A stretch of DNA of 64,000 bases from Fragum whitleyi (GCA_948146395.1 OX411544.1:37220457-37284456), one strand, 5' to 3'; counted from the stretch's first letter, positions 21,201 to 29,910 are shown. Numbers and translations: made by a program. Notes: a model not told the origin generated them from the sequence alone.

Positions 21201-23781
21201 AATACTAAGCAGTGTGACGGGCGTATCTTGTGACAATTTGGCACCTTGTTATATTTCTTCTCATTCATGCATTAAAGAATTAGAATAATTATTTGTTTTT
21301 GAGTGAGATCAATTGTTATTTCATTTTGTGAACAACAAAAGCTATAATTTCCTCATGAAAATATAGCCTTTGTTGTTCCCTCAATGAAATATAAATCGAT
21401 CTTACACTCAATACAATCGATACAAACAATAATCCTCTATATCATGCTAGTCCCCAAGATAAAATATAGGTTATTGTAAGCTCTCTTTTTTCTTTTACAG
21501 AAAACACTCCAAGTCTGTGTCAGCTCTTTCTGCTGCTGAAGAGGTAGGTTCTGTTTTAATCCTTATCCCGCTCTATTTCAATTGTGTTAATCCTTATATT
21601 GCAGAATTTTAAACTCACTGCCAATTTATGGGATATCTCAACCAGTCTGATGTAGGTTCTATCCACAATTTTTCGAATACAAAGTAAACAGTATAGCTTA
21701 AGATCAGAGCGCACAACTGTGCAGGCTGATCTTAGCCTATTCTCTCTGCATATGTCACGAACAGCATGTCAAGGGTTTAAATAAAGTGTAGATTTGGGGG
21801 ATATTTTATTCAACCAGTTTTGATCCAAGTTTCCCTCAATTATTAAGTAGATAGCAATCTATGTAGACTGAACAAATAAGAACAACAAACCTGTCCTGCG
21901 TTTAGGATGACAAAACAGTGCCAACAGTTTTCAAATTATTCCCTGCTTTGCACGCAAGTGTACGTGCAAAGCAGAGATAATTAGAAAACTGTTTGCACCG
22001 ATTTATCATCGTAAACGCAGGGCAAATCAGCTGAAAATATCTCTGTATTTGAAATTTCATCAATGTATTAAAATCTGACCAATATATCAATATCTAACTA
22101 ATGTATTAAAATTTAACCAAGGTAAAATAACTAAGCCAATGCTTAACTTTTAAACAATTTGACTCTATTTAATCAATGCCAAGAATTGGGATATGGTCTT
22201 CTTCATTATTTTTGACTGATATTTATCAATTATACAAGTTTGTTGCTGGTTTATTTCAACAGTTTGGAGATTTGATGGATGAGAATGCTGGTTCTATGTT
22301 TGATATGACGGGAAGCGGTGCCATGTCTACCAGCGACAAAGCTAGTAAGTGATAAGGCCCAACACCCAGGGTAAAGAAACAAAGCCTATTGCCCAAGTTT
22401 GAAACTGGCATTAGATATGCTTCACTGGGTAATATAGGTTACCAATTCTGGTGTGCTTGCCTGTGCTTTTCAATCCTGAGACCAAGGCTTGTTTAATTTT
22501 GAAATAAACCCTCAAAACATATCAAACCGAAAAAGAGGAAGAAATAATTATTTATATCTAATTTCTCTTGAAAATGCTGTGACAATATAATTCCTTTGGG
22601 TCCCGAAACAATAACCAACAACTATTGGCTTGCAAGTAATGAAACTTGACATTTCATGAAAATCACTTTTTCCGTACCAAAACCTATTTCAAGATGAGTA
22701 AATTTAACTCAAACTCTGAGGTACTACTATAGCCTTGATGACGTACTAGACGTTGTCATCGTCATGCAATAATTTGTGACATTCTATGATATCTTTGGGT
22801 CTACTAAAGGCATTCACTTGGCACAGATGTTCACTATCAAAAAAGTAACCTATACTCTCAAGGAGGATAACTTTTTGTGCAAATTTAGCCCCTTTTACAA
22901 CTCACTTTTTGTTCCCACTTTCCAGCACTCGACAGCCTAGCATATACATCAGTGGGCAGTGCTCTTGTTTGGGATAAATCCAACCTAGTTCAAGTTTTTA
23001 ATAATTAAGTAGAAAGCAGGAAGTGTAGGCAAAGGTCAGACTGAGCATCTCAATGGCTCAGTGCAAATCAGTTGTAACTGCCTATAAACATATAGGCAGT
23101 TACAACTGTTTCAGGCTTAGTTATTGATCAATGCAGGGTGAATCTTAGTCTATTTTTTCTTCTAAGGCCCTTTGTACAGCTGGAATGTGACATTAACATT
23201 TCAAAGGTTAAGATCCATCATAATTGTATGAGCTTGCTGGTCATATTGTAATAATTAAAATGCCATCTTTAAGTTTTGGTATTGATTCTAAAAATACATG
23301 TTCTGTTGATATTCTCAAGCAATCACTATTATTTAGCAATCATTACTTAAAGCCTCTTTTCTGTAAGCAAAACCGCTGAAAAAGGGACACTTTTAAACTG
23401 AAAATTGTTTATTACTGAAACTTTTGTTGTTGGAACCCATTAGAATAGTCTCAATGAGATGATTCTTATGTGTTCAAACATCATAGGATTAAGTAATGCA
23501 ACAAAGAATAAATGCTTTATGAATGACAAGTCTCATCAATCATGAAATTTGTATTATGCAACCATTCCCATTAGCGACTGTGTTTTGGTGGTCCTTTAAT
23601 TGTTCTCACAACACAAGTATGACTTCTTCATTTTTTCCCAACAGGTGCAAAGCAGCTTAAATGGGAGATAGAGAGGGATCGTTGGTTACGAGGGGAGAGT
23701 TGGAAAGAGAAGAAAAGAAAGTTTAATAAGAAACATGGTGGGGGACGCAAAGGTTTTAAGGGAAAGCCAAGGAGGAGATAA
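287..23781 (+). CDS. CEBPZ: CEBPZ / Noc1 (MAK21-type) ribosome biogenesis factor, C-terminal 12 exons
   Basis: Exons read on + with GT-AG borders: 287-449, 1244-1386, 2967-3063, 3777-3912, 4861-4952, 10378-10435, 15270-15430, 16567-16722, 18551-18641, 21501-21543, 22263-22344, 23645-23781. They total 1359 nt with consistent phases and end at TAA (23779-23781), giving 452 residues. The gene continues upstream of the window. Recognition rests on conserved blocks: YDPFHRNPLYC followed by HYHPSVSLFAKQIL (exon 2), NPLQDFTIIRFLDRFV (exon 3), IPVDDVFFHR (exon 4), FGDLMDENAGSMFD (exon 11) and QLKWEIERDRWLRG in the last exon, then a Lys/Arg-rich tail. Exons 5-8 are strongly acidic (Asp/Glu runs). In known family members the protein is nucleolar and acts with Noc2 in assembly of the large ribosomal subunit; vertebrate CEBPZ was also described as a CCAAT-binding factor. 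Introns are packed with mobile elements. The conserved CBF/Mak21 core straddles the left part of the visible region. Confidence 0.93.
504..573. repeat. 70-bp palindrome (family P), copy 1
   Basis: TGGCTC ... GAGCCA with the apex CTGCCTATAAACTTATAGGC. The arms pair over most of the length. Confidence 0.8.
768..885 (+). repeat. Partial piggyBac-like MITE
   Basis: GAATATTCCTGCTTACATAG and CAGCCTGCACATATGTGCAG match the MITE interior; termini are decayed. Similar internal fragments occur at 21683-21775 and 27255-27310. Confidence 0.5.
2080..2250. mobile_element. pogo-like MITE fragment
   Basis: CAGTCAAAACTGTGTGAGTG then GTCACTC, and AGCAGCAATCTGTCATATGC with AGCCAGCAGTCACATTTGAT, match the ends of the element at 38998. 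Weaker relatives start CAGTAAAACTTGTGTTAAGT at 17484 and CAGTAAAATGTGTGTTAAGC at 37854. Confidence 0.5.
3992..4039. repeat. Short palindrome AAAGACTCTGG, copy 1
   Basis: AAAGACTCTGGTCAGCATGT ... CTGTCCAGAGTCTTT, a near-perfect 48-bp hairpin. Confidence 0.65.
4594..4839 (-). mobile_element. piggyBac-like MITE (copy 1, reverse orientation)
   Basis: CCCTTGTTTTGCTGAA at the left and TTCAGCATTACAAGGG at the right are inverted ends. TTAA lies at 4590-4593 and a decayed TTTG at 4840. The internal hairpin CGCACATATGTGCAG matches the other copies. It ends 21 bp before CEBPZ exon 4861. Confidence 0.75.
5458..6838 (+). mobile_element. Family A Helentron-like element, copy A1
   Basis: 5' end TTTTTAGCTCCACTGGCC with a local hairpin to GGCCAGCGAGC, then a GTGTCCGT-rich stretch. 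Tandem units of 155 bp (GGGCGTGGCAGGGCG landmarks at 5666, 6116 and 6271, with 6116 displaced by the SINE). Near the end AGCCAGTGGAGC complements the start, followed by a hairpin and CTTGTT. No long gene. Confidence 0.8.
5792..6072 (+). mobile_element. tRNA-derived SINE (copy 1) with 14-bp target duplication
   Basis: The head is tRNA-like: a perfect 7-bp acceptor stem GCCGCCG (5793-5799) with CGGCGGC (5861-5867), A box TAGCGCAGTTGG (5803-5814) and B box GGTTCAATCC (5847-5856). The loop holds CTGTCAA, as in an Asp (GTC) tRNA, but the anticodon stem does not pair. A conserved body and a tail GCGGCGTAAAAC...(TCAA)n follow. It is flanked by TTTACTTAAATTGT at 5778-5791 and 6073-6086. The plan recalls molluscan V-SINEs such as RUDI, from memory. 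Confidence 0.88.
6984..8224 (+). mobile_element. Family A Helentron-like element, copy A2
   Basis: Starts TAGCTCCACTGGCCGAAGGC and ends with GCCAGTGGAGCG, hairpin AGGCCC-TCTT-GGGCCT, CTTGTT. It contains several 155-bp-type units with GGGCGTGGCAGGGCG. Open frames across it are by-products of the repeats. Confidence 0.82.
8554..8683. repeat. Hairpin family Q, unit 1
   Basis: CCCTTTGTTCAGGATGAC ... GGTCATCCTGAGTGGAGG with a centre TGCTTTGCATGTGC. Arms of about 55 bp, imperfect. It is part of the tandem exon-tail units. Confidence 0.65.
8801..9071 (+). mobile_element. tRNA-derived SINE (copy 2), older
   Basis: Same family as the copy at 5792, with a shortened, decayed tRNA head (GCCGCCGATGCAGTTGGTAGC), the same body and a tail TTCAATAAATCAA. 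Flanks share ATTATTTGAC (8786-8795 and 9072-9081) as a remnant target duplication. It splits one of the exon-tail duplication units of the CEBPZ intron. Confidence 0.82.
9104..9232. repeat. Hairpin family Q, unit 2
   Basis: CCCTTTGTTAAGGATGACAA ... TTGGTCATCCTGAATACAGG. Tandem relative of the unit at 8554. Confidence 0.65.
9356..9480. repeat. Hairpin family Q, unit 3
   Basis: CCAGCTCTGCATTCAGGATG ... GGTCATCCTGAATGTAG. The inner arms are eroded. Confidence 0.62.
9621..9780. mobile_element. Short inverted-repeat element (AAGGTAGTGGACC), copy 1
   Basis: AAGGTAGTGGACCTG against CAGGTCCACTTCCCT at the ends; AGTTCTGCATT and a central TTTCCCCATGGTTTC. 160 bp. Confidence 0.6.
10225..10290. repeat. 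Family P palindrome, copy 2
   Basis: TGGCTCAGCACAAACAGTTG ... AACTGTTTCACGCTGAGCCA around a shortened apex. Confidence 0.78.
11923..14542 (+). mobile_element. hAT-like non-autonomous element inside family B
   Basis: Left end CAGGGTTCTCCCCAG (11923-11937). The right end reads CTGGGGAGAAC, continued as AATG after the internal insertion, a 13/15 match to the inverted left end. Flanked by TATGC at 11918-11922 and 14543-14547, a 5-bp duplication. No transposase frame is visible in 11940-13640. Confidence 0.65.
13646..14529. mobile_element. Mutator-like foldback element with 9-bp target duplication
   Basis: Both ends are built from repeats of GGACAAAAGCCCACT, about 80 bp each and inverted to one another (13650-13755 and 14425-14525). 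GGGGAGAAC is duplicated at 13637-13645 and 14530-14538. The 9-bp duplication and long repetitive ends fit Mutator-like foldback elements. Inside is a 79-bp duplication (14120-14280). No transposase. Confidence 0.72.
15270..15430 (+). CDS. CEBPZ: CEBPZ acidic exon (seventh visible), founder of an intronic array
   Basis: Acceptor TTTTCAG precedes 15270 and a donor GTAATT follows 15430. It encodes a stretch with GRKKEDSSSDEDDDDDES and the motif ALSDEELDLDDEEMAEAFK. The downstream intron repeats this motif about seven more times in decayed form, so this exon looks like the source unit. Confidence 0.85.
15782..15830. repeat. Small palindrome in the exon array, copy 1
   Basis: GTGCCAATA-TATT-TATTGGCAT with flanking semi-paired arms. 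It explains the 161-bp spacing in the acidic exon array. Confidence 0.65.
16154..16213. repeat. Small palindrome in the exon array, copy 2
   Basis: AAGTGCCTATA-TATT-TATAGGCACTT, an 11-bp perfect stem, with outer arms CAGCACAGAAC / GTTTTGTACTG. It explains the 189-bp spacing. The apex resembles family P. Confidence 0.7.
16387..16558 (+). mobile_element. Family F mini Helentron-like element, abutting a CEBPZ exon
   Basis: 5' ATGCCCCCGATAGGGAGGCAT hairpin, then (TCCG)n. Near the 3' end is TCGGGGGCAT (complement of the start), hairpin TGTCA/TGACA and GCTCTTGTT. Only 172 bp. It ends 8 bp before CEBPZ exon 16567. Confidence 0.75.
16738..17026 (+). mobile_element. Family H element, 5' part
   Basis: Starts TACCCCTTACCATCAGTAGA with its complement AAGAGGGGTA, followed by TGTCTGTCTGTTTGTCC. 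Same 5' plan as the other Helentron-like families. It starts 16 bp after the donor of CEBPZ exon 16567-16722. The 3' end is not recognised. Confidence 0.5.
17027..17275 (+). mobile_element. Family D element, copy 1
   Basis: Begins TTAGCTGTTTTTAG and carries TTAAGGCATTCACTTGAAACTTG. It ends with the hairpin CACAGG-CAA-CCTGTG and GTGCTCTTGTT. Confidence 0.6.
18235..18444 (+). mobile_element. Second TTAA-flanked MITE family
   Basis: CCCTTTCCTGTTTTAC at the left and AGCAAAGGG at the right, between TTAA at 18231-18234 and 18445-18448. The interior holds GGAATTGCTTGTC / AGAAGCAATTTC. Diverged relatives are at 4185-4400 and 24275-24390. Confidence 0.6.
18842..18889. repeat. Short palindrome AAAGACTCTGG, copy 2
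   Basis: AAAGACTCTGGTCAGCCTGT ... GTCTGACCAAAGTCTT. Same family as 3992. Confidence 0.6.
19751..21250 (+). mobile_element. Family E Helentron-like element with 156-bp tandem array
   Basis: 5' ATACGCCCGTC-GAA-GACGGGACGTAT hairpin, then GTCCGGCGTCCGG. About eight tandem units of exactly 156 bp. GACGGGCGTAT near 21217-21227 complements the start, followed by a GTGAC/GGCAC hairpin and CTTGTT. It is inserted in a family-J repeat. Confidence 0.85.
19845..21170 (+). repeat. 156-bp tandem array of family E
   Basis: The landmark GGAGTGCAGTGCACAAGAAC occurs at 19922, 20078, 20234, 20390, 20546 and 20702, with slightly changed copies at 20858 and 21014. The period is 156 bp with no length change. Long open frames on the - strand here are products of the array. 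Confidence 0.95.
21893..22025. repeat. Hairpin family Q, best-preserved copy
   Basis: CCTGCGTTTAGGATGACAAA ... ATCGTAAACGCAGG with the centre TTTGCACGCAAGTGTACGTGCAAAG. Arms of about 60 bp. Confidence 0.75.
22735..22969 (+). mobile_element. Family D element, 5'-truncated
   Basis: Carries GATATCTTTGGGTCTACTAA, AAGGCATTCACTTGGCAC and a 3' end GGGCAGTGCTCTTGTT. The 5' hairpin is absent. Confidence 0.5.
23054..23124. repeat. Family P palindrome, copy 3
   Basis: Arms CAGTTGTAACTGCCTATA / TATAGGCAGTTACAACTG are perfect. The outer part on the right is decayed (GGCTTAGTTA). Confidence 0.78.
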
Positions 23782-23794
23782 TGTGCAATTAGAT

Positions 23795-23800
23795 ATTAAA
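23795..23800 (+). promoter_or_regulatory. Possible CEBPZ polyadenylation signal (ATTAAA)
   Basis: ATTAAA lies 14 bp after the CEBPZ stop codon. It is very close to the stop, so a later site could be the main one. Confidence 0.3.
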
Positions 23801-24190
23801 TTTATAAAATCTCCATCAGAATTTTCAGAAAAATATCTCTAGGTTTTTTAATTATCCCTTTCCCATTTTGATTTTAGATAGTCTAATTTGGAGCAAAATA
23901 TTGTGTGATTGTCATTACCTTGGCATCAATGGCATTGTTTAAAGTCCATCAATCTTTTAACTAAATTTTGTTTTTACTGATGATATTGAGTTAAAACATT
24001 GCATGTGTTCATCATCATAAGAGTAATTCATACTATCAATGGGAATAACTCTAGGAACATTTTTGTTTGAATTATGTCTGTTTTTCAACTTAAAAATTTC
24101 GCTATCCAGTACCTACAGCTGATTAGTTGCATTTGCTCTTGTTAAAAAATTTAAGATTGGGGGTAATTTGTTTTCAAAGTTGCAGATTGA

Positions 24191-24260
24191 TGGCTCAGTG
24201 CAAAACAGTTGTAACTCCCTATAAACATATAGGGAGTTACAACTGTTTCACACTGAGCCA
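24191..24260. repeat. Family P palindrome, copy 4
   Basis: Best preserved: TGGCTCAGTGCAAAACAGTT ... AACTGTTTCACACTGAGCCA. The apex is CTCCCTATA/TATAGGGAG. The change TGCC to TCCC on one arm is matched on the other. Confidence 0.85.
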
Positions 24261-24591
24261 TTGAGATGACAGACAAAAGGGGTTGGGGATTTAAATGAAA
24301 CCATCCTATGTGGTAGAATTTATTGTCACATATTGTTCGAAAAGGAGAAGTTATTTGCTACTAGCGGGATTGTACAGAAAGAGTTAATAAATGATATTTA
24401 AATGATCATATATCATCAAAGATGTATGGAATCATCATTTCACACATAGCTCCTCTTCTACTCTATAATAAACAGCCATCAGAGATGTCTTTGTCTTACA
24501 CAAGTGTAGGATAACATTCCATATGATGTTATCAGGTCATCATTTAACACGCATTATTGCGATTTATCATGCAATGAAGCCTGTATTGACC

Positions 24592-24626
24592 TGATATCAT
24601 CTGTCTTATAACATAAGATGATATCA
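24592..24626. repeat. Perfect 11-bp stem hairpin
   Basis: TGATATCATCT, a 13-nt loop, AGATGATATCA. It lies downstream of CEBPZ in the tail-to-tail intergenic region. Confidence 0.6.
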
Positions 24627-24694
24627 GACAATCTATTTTTAGAAACAATTTGCATACACTTTCACCAGAATTTCTTTGATTTTTAAGGGTTTAT

Positions 24695-24915
24695 TATGAT
24701 TAAGCACTGAAAAATGATTGCATGATAATTAGAATAACATGTAAGTGTCTCAAAATATCAATGTTATTTGATCTCGGCAGCGAGAAATTATCACAACTCA
24801 GCAAAGCCTCGACATTATGAATTCTTCCAACCTCAACCAGATAATATTGATATTTAAAGACTTTTACATGTTATTCTCTATATTTCTGTCATCTGGGCTT
24901 TCAAGAAATTGTTTT
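24695..24915 (+). mobile_element. Terminal fragment of the giant-foldback family
   Basis: GATTAAGCACTGAAAAATGA and TTGCATG match the left end at 57521-57547. TTGATCTCGGCAGCGAG ... CAGCAAAGCCTCG ... AACCAGATAATATTGATATT match the hairpin at 61675. Confidence 0.62.
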
Positions 24916-25552
24916 TTACATACAAAAAAAAATGTTATATATATCTATATTATACCAGAAATAGAATCTGTCGCTAGATTTCATTTTGAGAAAAGCTTAT
25001 CTTAACATTGTGTAGAATACAAAAATTATTAAGCTTGCCAGGGTTTGCCTAAAAACATTTCTTTTCCAGACCTTGATAAGATCAGCTTGTCTCTAAACAA
25101 AATCTCTTGACCAATTCTTCATTTATCCTATTCATTTTGCGTCATACTGCTGTGTCACAGCAATATGAGCATTAATTGCAGGCGTTTGTAAATGCTAAAG
25201 TCTTCTATATTTTAATAAGAATCTCTTTGCCTGTCATATTTAAGATACTTGGAGGTACATATTGTGTGGCACACATGTTGTTCCTTTGGTCATTTTGCTC
25301 CCAAATTGCTGATGTGACGTAGTTTATTTTTACCTGTGTTGGTATGTCTAAATCTTTACTTGGTTACAAACTTGACATTTTCCTGTTTTCAAGGTCATTT
25401 CATTAATCAAGGTAAAGGTCTTATTCTTGCGAATGCTGTTTTGGTGGGCATTAGTGTTCCACAAACTCATATTGTTGACAATGCAAAATCATGTGCTTGA
25501 TTAAGATATGAATAAACATTATTAGTAAACTATTTCTATTGTCATTTTTAGC

Positions 25553-25725
25553 CTATCCGTTTTTCAGAGAAAACAAGAGGCATTGCTATAGTGTTGGTGT
25601 TGTCTTCATGAGTAAACTTTGATGTTTTGTGATATCTCTGGTACTATGAAAGGGATTCACTGCACACATACTAGGATAAATCTCGGATTGGTACTAAATA
25701 GATCTTGGAGATTAATTATCCTATT
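25553..25725 (+). mobile_element. Family D element, 3'-truncated
   Basis: Starts TTTTTAGCCTATCCGTTTTT followed by AGAGAAAAC, with GAGGCATTGCTATAG and GTGATATCTCTGGTACTATG as in other D copies. The CTTGTT end is missing. Confidence 0.5.
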
Positions 25726-25969
25726 GTTTATATCAATGGGTAGAAAACATTGTTTTCAATGAAGAAAATGCTAAATTCAAGCATTTTGTGCTTAGAAAAA
25801 AACTATAATCGCTCAAAACTTATCTTTCCTCTTCTTTTGAAAAAAAAATCTTTCTGATCCTGGACATGTAGACAAAGGGTCAGTATTGCTCCACTGGTAT
25901 TCTAGGTTGAATTTGAATTTATAGTTGTATTTTATCTGTAACAAGATCATCATCAAACATCAAGATTAA

Positions 25970-26204
25970 CCCTTGTCATGCTGATCCCGGAATATTCCTG
26001 CTTTGGCAGGAGGTATGGACAAAGATCAGCCTGCACATATGTGCAGTCTGATCTTAGTCTATACCACCAGATGTGCTTTTTTAAAGTGGAGAAGTTGCAA
26101 AATTATATTATATCAAATACTGACTCACAATTAGGAAATCAAGGCTATCAGCACTTTGATTTTAATATAATTTTGGCAAGGTTTTTTATTCAGCATGACA
26201 TGGG
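25970..26204 (+). mobile_element. piggyBac-like MITE (copy 2)
   Basis: Inverted ends CCCTTGTCATGCTGA and TCAGCATGACATGGG, flanked by TTAA at 25966-25969 and 26205-26208. 235 bp, with the internal palindrome CTGCACATATGTGCAG. Non-coding. Confidence 0.85.
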
Positions 26205-26209
26205 TTAAT

Positions 26210-27480
26210 GGATTATATCACCTGACTAATGACATGTAAAGGATAATGTAATGTCAATCATTCTGTGTAAGTTTTCTGTAAATCTGATGTAGATGAGTTT
26301 AAAAGATTATTCCGATCTTGACCCAAACAGCAGAAATATGCCCATTGAAAGATGAAAATGAATATTCTGTGAAAGTTTCGGAATTCACCAATAAATATAG
26401 AAAGATGCTGATAAATAAGGCTTTTACATAGAGGCCCCGATTTCCATGACACAGAATAGGATTACAAAACAACTACATTTCCTACAAGGTCATAAGTATG
26501 CAAGATGTCGAAGTTTCATAAACTTGTTGGCAATCAATCAGCTGTTATAAAAACATTTTATTACTATACATGTAATTTAAATGATGTAAAAATTCATCAA
26601 AGACCTCCAAAAAGTCTAAGTTGCTTCAACTGCTCGAAAAATAGGGTAACAAATGTTTTGTGCTTCATCTTCATCTTGAAGCTATGTGCCAGTCATGTGA
26701 TCTATACTTCCCAAAATTCTTTGTGATCCTGTCAACCGTTTTGGAACATCTTCAACCGATCGTACCTGTGTGTTTTTCCAATGTTGATCATTAAATACTG
26801 GATTGATCGAAGGTGTTCTTATTGCTGTCATGCGTTCAAAATGACAAAATGTTTAGGAAAATTTTAAATGATTCCCCCATTTATATATATCTGAACGTTC
26901 TTACCTAGGTGTTATTTTCGAAATGTTAAACCAAGGTTTTCATCCTTATTGCAAGAATATTTCATAATTTCCGCTATTATTGACTTATATTTTTTCTCTG
27001 CTATTTTGATTTCTTGGCAAAAGTGACATGGATTTGTCTGTCAGATCTAAGTTTTGGTTATCACAACCTCAATACTTGGTGTAATGTCCTTGCCAAGTCA
27101 ACTTTTGAAGAACCCGCAACCTAGGGTTCAGATTTGAAATACTTTTGGCAGTTTCCTGCTGTTTAGCCAAGTTCTCTTATACTGTATAGCACCGAGTTCT
27201 GTCCTCGGTGCTTTTTTCAGACACAAATATGTAAGGGCCAAACTTGAGACTAGTAGACTGTATAGACTTAGATCAGCCTGCATAGATGAGCAGTCTGATC
27301 TAAGGCTACATAAACTGCCTGCTTTTAGGACTTTCATGGTCCACTTGTATAAAGAATATACACATTCCAACATGGCAATACTTTAGTCCAATCAGGATTA
27401 ATTGAAGGAAATTGACATAGCCTGTCCTAAGCATAATTCCTGTGAAGTTTGCTTGCATTCTGGCCAATAGTTTCAATGAA
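26210..27480. other. Intergenic, no gene recognised
   Basis: Between the convergent CEBPZ and DRAP1 genes. Only short unconserved open frames, plus a piggyBac-MITE hairpin remnant at 27255-27310. Confidence 0.5.
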
Positions 27481-27659
27481 GAAGATTTCTAAATATTTCA
27501 ACACATAGGGTCACTTTTTTGGTGACTCTTTAGCCCAGAGCACCTAATTTCATCATATCCGATCCTTTTTTTGTGACTCAACAGCCTGCAGCACCTTAAT
27601 TTCAACCTGATCAGGATTAAAAAATGGAATCTGTTTAAACACAGGCACACAAGGACAAA

Positions 27660-28640
27660 AGGCCATAGTAATAGGTAAAGTTTCATTGAAATCAGCCCAA
27701 TGGTTCAGGAGATGTCATTCAAAGATTTCAGGGTCAAAATAAGCCCCGCCCTGCCACACCCATATTTGGAGGCCAATCCAAATTTCTTGAACAACTTTAG
27801 AAGAGGGTCACCAAAGGAACATTCTTGTAAAATTTCATTGAAATAGACCTGATGGTGTAGGAGATGTTGTTCAAAGATTTCAGAGTCAAAATAAGCCCCA
27901 CTCTGCCACATCCATATTTGGGGGCCAATCCAAATTTCTTGAACAACTTTGGAAGAGGGTCACCCAAGGAACATTCTTGTAAAGTTTCATAGAAATCGGC
28001 CAAATGGTTCAGGAGGAGATGTCATTCAAAGATTTCGGGGTCAAAATAAGCCCCACTCTGCCACACCCATATTTTGGATGTCAATCCAAATTTCTTGAAC
28101 AACTTTGGAAGAGGGTCACCCAAGGAACATTCTTGTAAAGTTTCATAGAAATCGGCCAAATGGTTCAGGAGGAGATGTCATTCAAAGATTTCAGGGTCAA
28201 AATAAGCCCCACTCTTCCACGCCCATATTTTGGATGTCAATCCAAATTTCTTGAACAACTTTAGAAGACGGTCACCCAAAGAACATTCTGGTAAAAATTC
28301 ATAGAAATTGGCCCAATGGTTCAGGAGATGTTGTTCAAAGATTTCGGGGTCAAAATAAGCCCCACCCTGCTGCGCCCGTATTTGGGAGTCAATCCAAATT
28401 TCTTGAACAACTTGAGAAGAGGGTTACCCAAGGAATATTCTGGAAAAGTACATTGAAATCGGCCAATAAGTTCAGAAGGAGATGCCATTCAAAGATTTTG
28501 GGGTCAAAAAAAGCCCCGCCCTGCCACACCCATATTTGGGGGTCAATCCAAAAAGGGTCACCCAAGAAAGATTCTGGCAAAGTTTCGTCAAAATCCACCC
28601 ATTAGTTAGGAGGAGATGTGACCTTGAAAATTGATCTTGA
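27660..28640 (-). mobile_element. Family A tandem units, minus strand, truncated
   Basis: About six units on - with GGGCAGGGTGGGGCTTATTT-type landmarks and AATTTCTTGAACAACTTT spacers. Neither terminal hairpin is present. Confidence 0.7.
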
Positions 28641-28969
28641 TGTCTATTGATGAGAGGAACATTCATGCAAAATATGAACACTCTCACTCATAGAAGTAAC
28701 TGCAAAATGTTAAGCTCGCATGTTAAGTTTTGCAGTACTTTGACCTTGATTATTGACCTTGATTTGATGTGTATTGATGAGATGAACCTTGGTGCCAAAT
28801 ATGAGCAATGCCAACTTAATAGTGTTGAAGCTCTAGCAAAATGTTAATAAACAATAAAACAATATGCCACAAATCGATCAATGCGGGGGCATAAAAATGG
28901 AAATTTCATGAGAATGAAATGAAAGAGAATATTTCAAGCAATAAGAAAATTTTTCTTCCACATTTCTTT

Positions 28970-29095
28970 TTATACTCCAATCCAAAGACAGAGTGTATTA
29001 TGTGATCACCTGTGGTGTCCAATTTTTTGTGTCCAATTGACTTAAAACTTGGTAGTGTTGTTCCTCTTATAATAAGTTTACAAGCCTTTGCATTA
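28970..29095 (+). mobile_element. Family E-like 5' fragment
   Basis: TATACTCCAATCCAAAGACA, then GTGTATTATGTGATCACC and GTGTCC, parallels the family E 5' end (GACGTATTATGGGATCACC). The rest is missing. Confidence 0.45.
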
Positions 29096-29130
29096 TACCT
29101 ATACCTTTGCATTATACCTATCTCAATTTT

Positions 29131-29410
29131 TAGCTCAGCTGTTTTTGGAGAAAAACAGAGGTATTGCTATGGCCTTGGCTATCGTTGTTGTAGTCATGTG
29201 AAAACTTAGTCATTTTTGTGATATCTCTGGTTCTACTGAAGGCATTCAATTGAAACTCGACACACATGTTCATAATCAAAAGAACAACATATACCATCAA
29301 GGAGAATAATTCTATATGCATTTTGTGCAAGTTATGCCCCTTTTTCGACTTTTTATCCACAATTCAGCACTGGGTAGCTGAGCGGAAGCACTCATAGGCA
29401 TGCTCTTGTT
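29131..29410 (+). mobile_element. Family D element, near-complete copy
   Basis: 5' TAGCTCAGCTGTTTTTGGAG with an 8-bp perfect stem CTGTTTTT/AAAAACAG. AGCTGAGC near 29372 complements the start. It ends GCATGCTCTTGTT. Confidence 0.7.
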
Positions 29411-29743
29411 TTTAGTTTTTTCCTTTGTTTTTTTTCTTAATTACATATCCAGCAGTATAAAAGGGCATAACTTGTTATAATTTGCCACCTTGATTCCCCT
29501 TCAATAACTTAACTTTTGAATTATACAAATTCTGCCATCTATTTAACTTTGAAAGTGTTTAAAATACTGTGGGAGTATGGTAGTAGATGAAAAATAAACA
29601 TTTTTTTTTTCTTTCTGAAGTTTATTAACAAGATTTCTCGTTTTTTAAACAAAGTTCAATAATATCAACAGTATAGCAATAAAAACGCAATAATTACATA
29701 ATTAAAAGTAATAATACACATGATTCAAGATTTCTTACCATTT

Positions 29744-29903
29744 CAGGTAGTTGACCAGTAATAGTTCTGCAATATTTCGGAAGTAATTAACTTAAACAAT
29801 GTAAGCTGAGGTTTCCTAATGATCTTTTAAGAAAAGCTTGGTTAACATTGTGAAGGTTATTGAGTTCTGAAATGATGCAGAACTATTATGGGTCCACTAC
29901 CTT
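29744..29903. mobile_element. Short inverted-repeat element (AAGGTAGTGGACC), copy 2
   Basis: CAGGTAGTTGACCAG and AATAGTTCTGCAATA at the left; TGCAGAACTATTATGGGTCC then ACTACCTTT at the right. Same 160-bp size as the copy at 9621. Confidence 0.62.
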
Positions 29904-29910
29904 TAACTCC

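Larger units (their letters stand above)
19555..21460 (+). mobile_element. Family J repeat split by the family E element
   Basis: Left part 19555-19750 has GTGAAATTATCAAAAACTTA, TACCCCACTTTCC, TGACGTCATC and TGCAAAATGATGC. The right part 21251-21460 has GCATTAAAGAATTAGAATAA and GAACAACAAAAGCTATA, then ATATAAATCGATCTTACAC. The two parts match the uninterrupted copies at 55125 and 55895. Confidence 0.65.
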
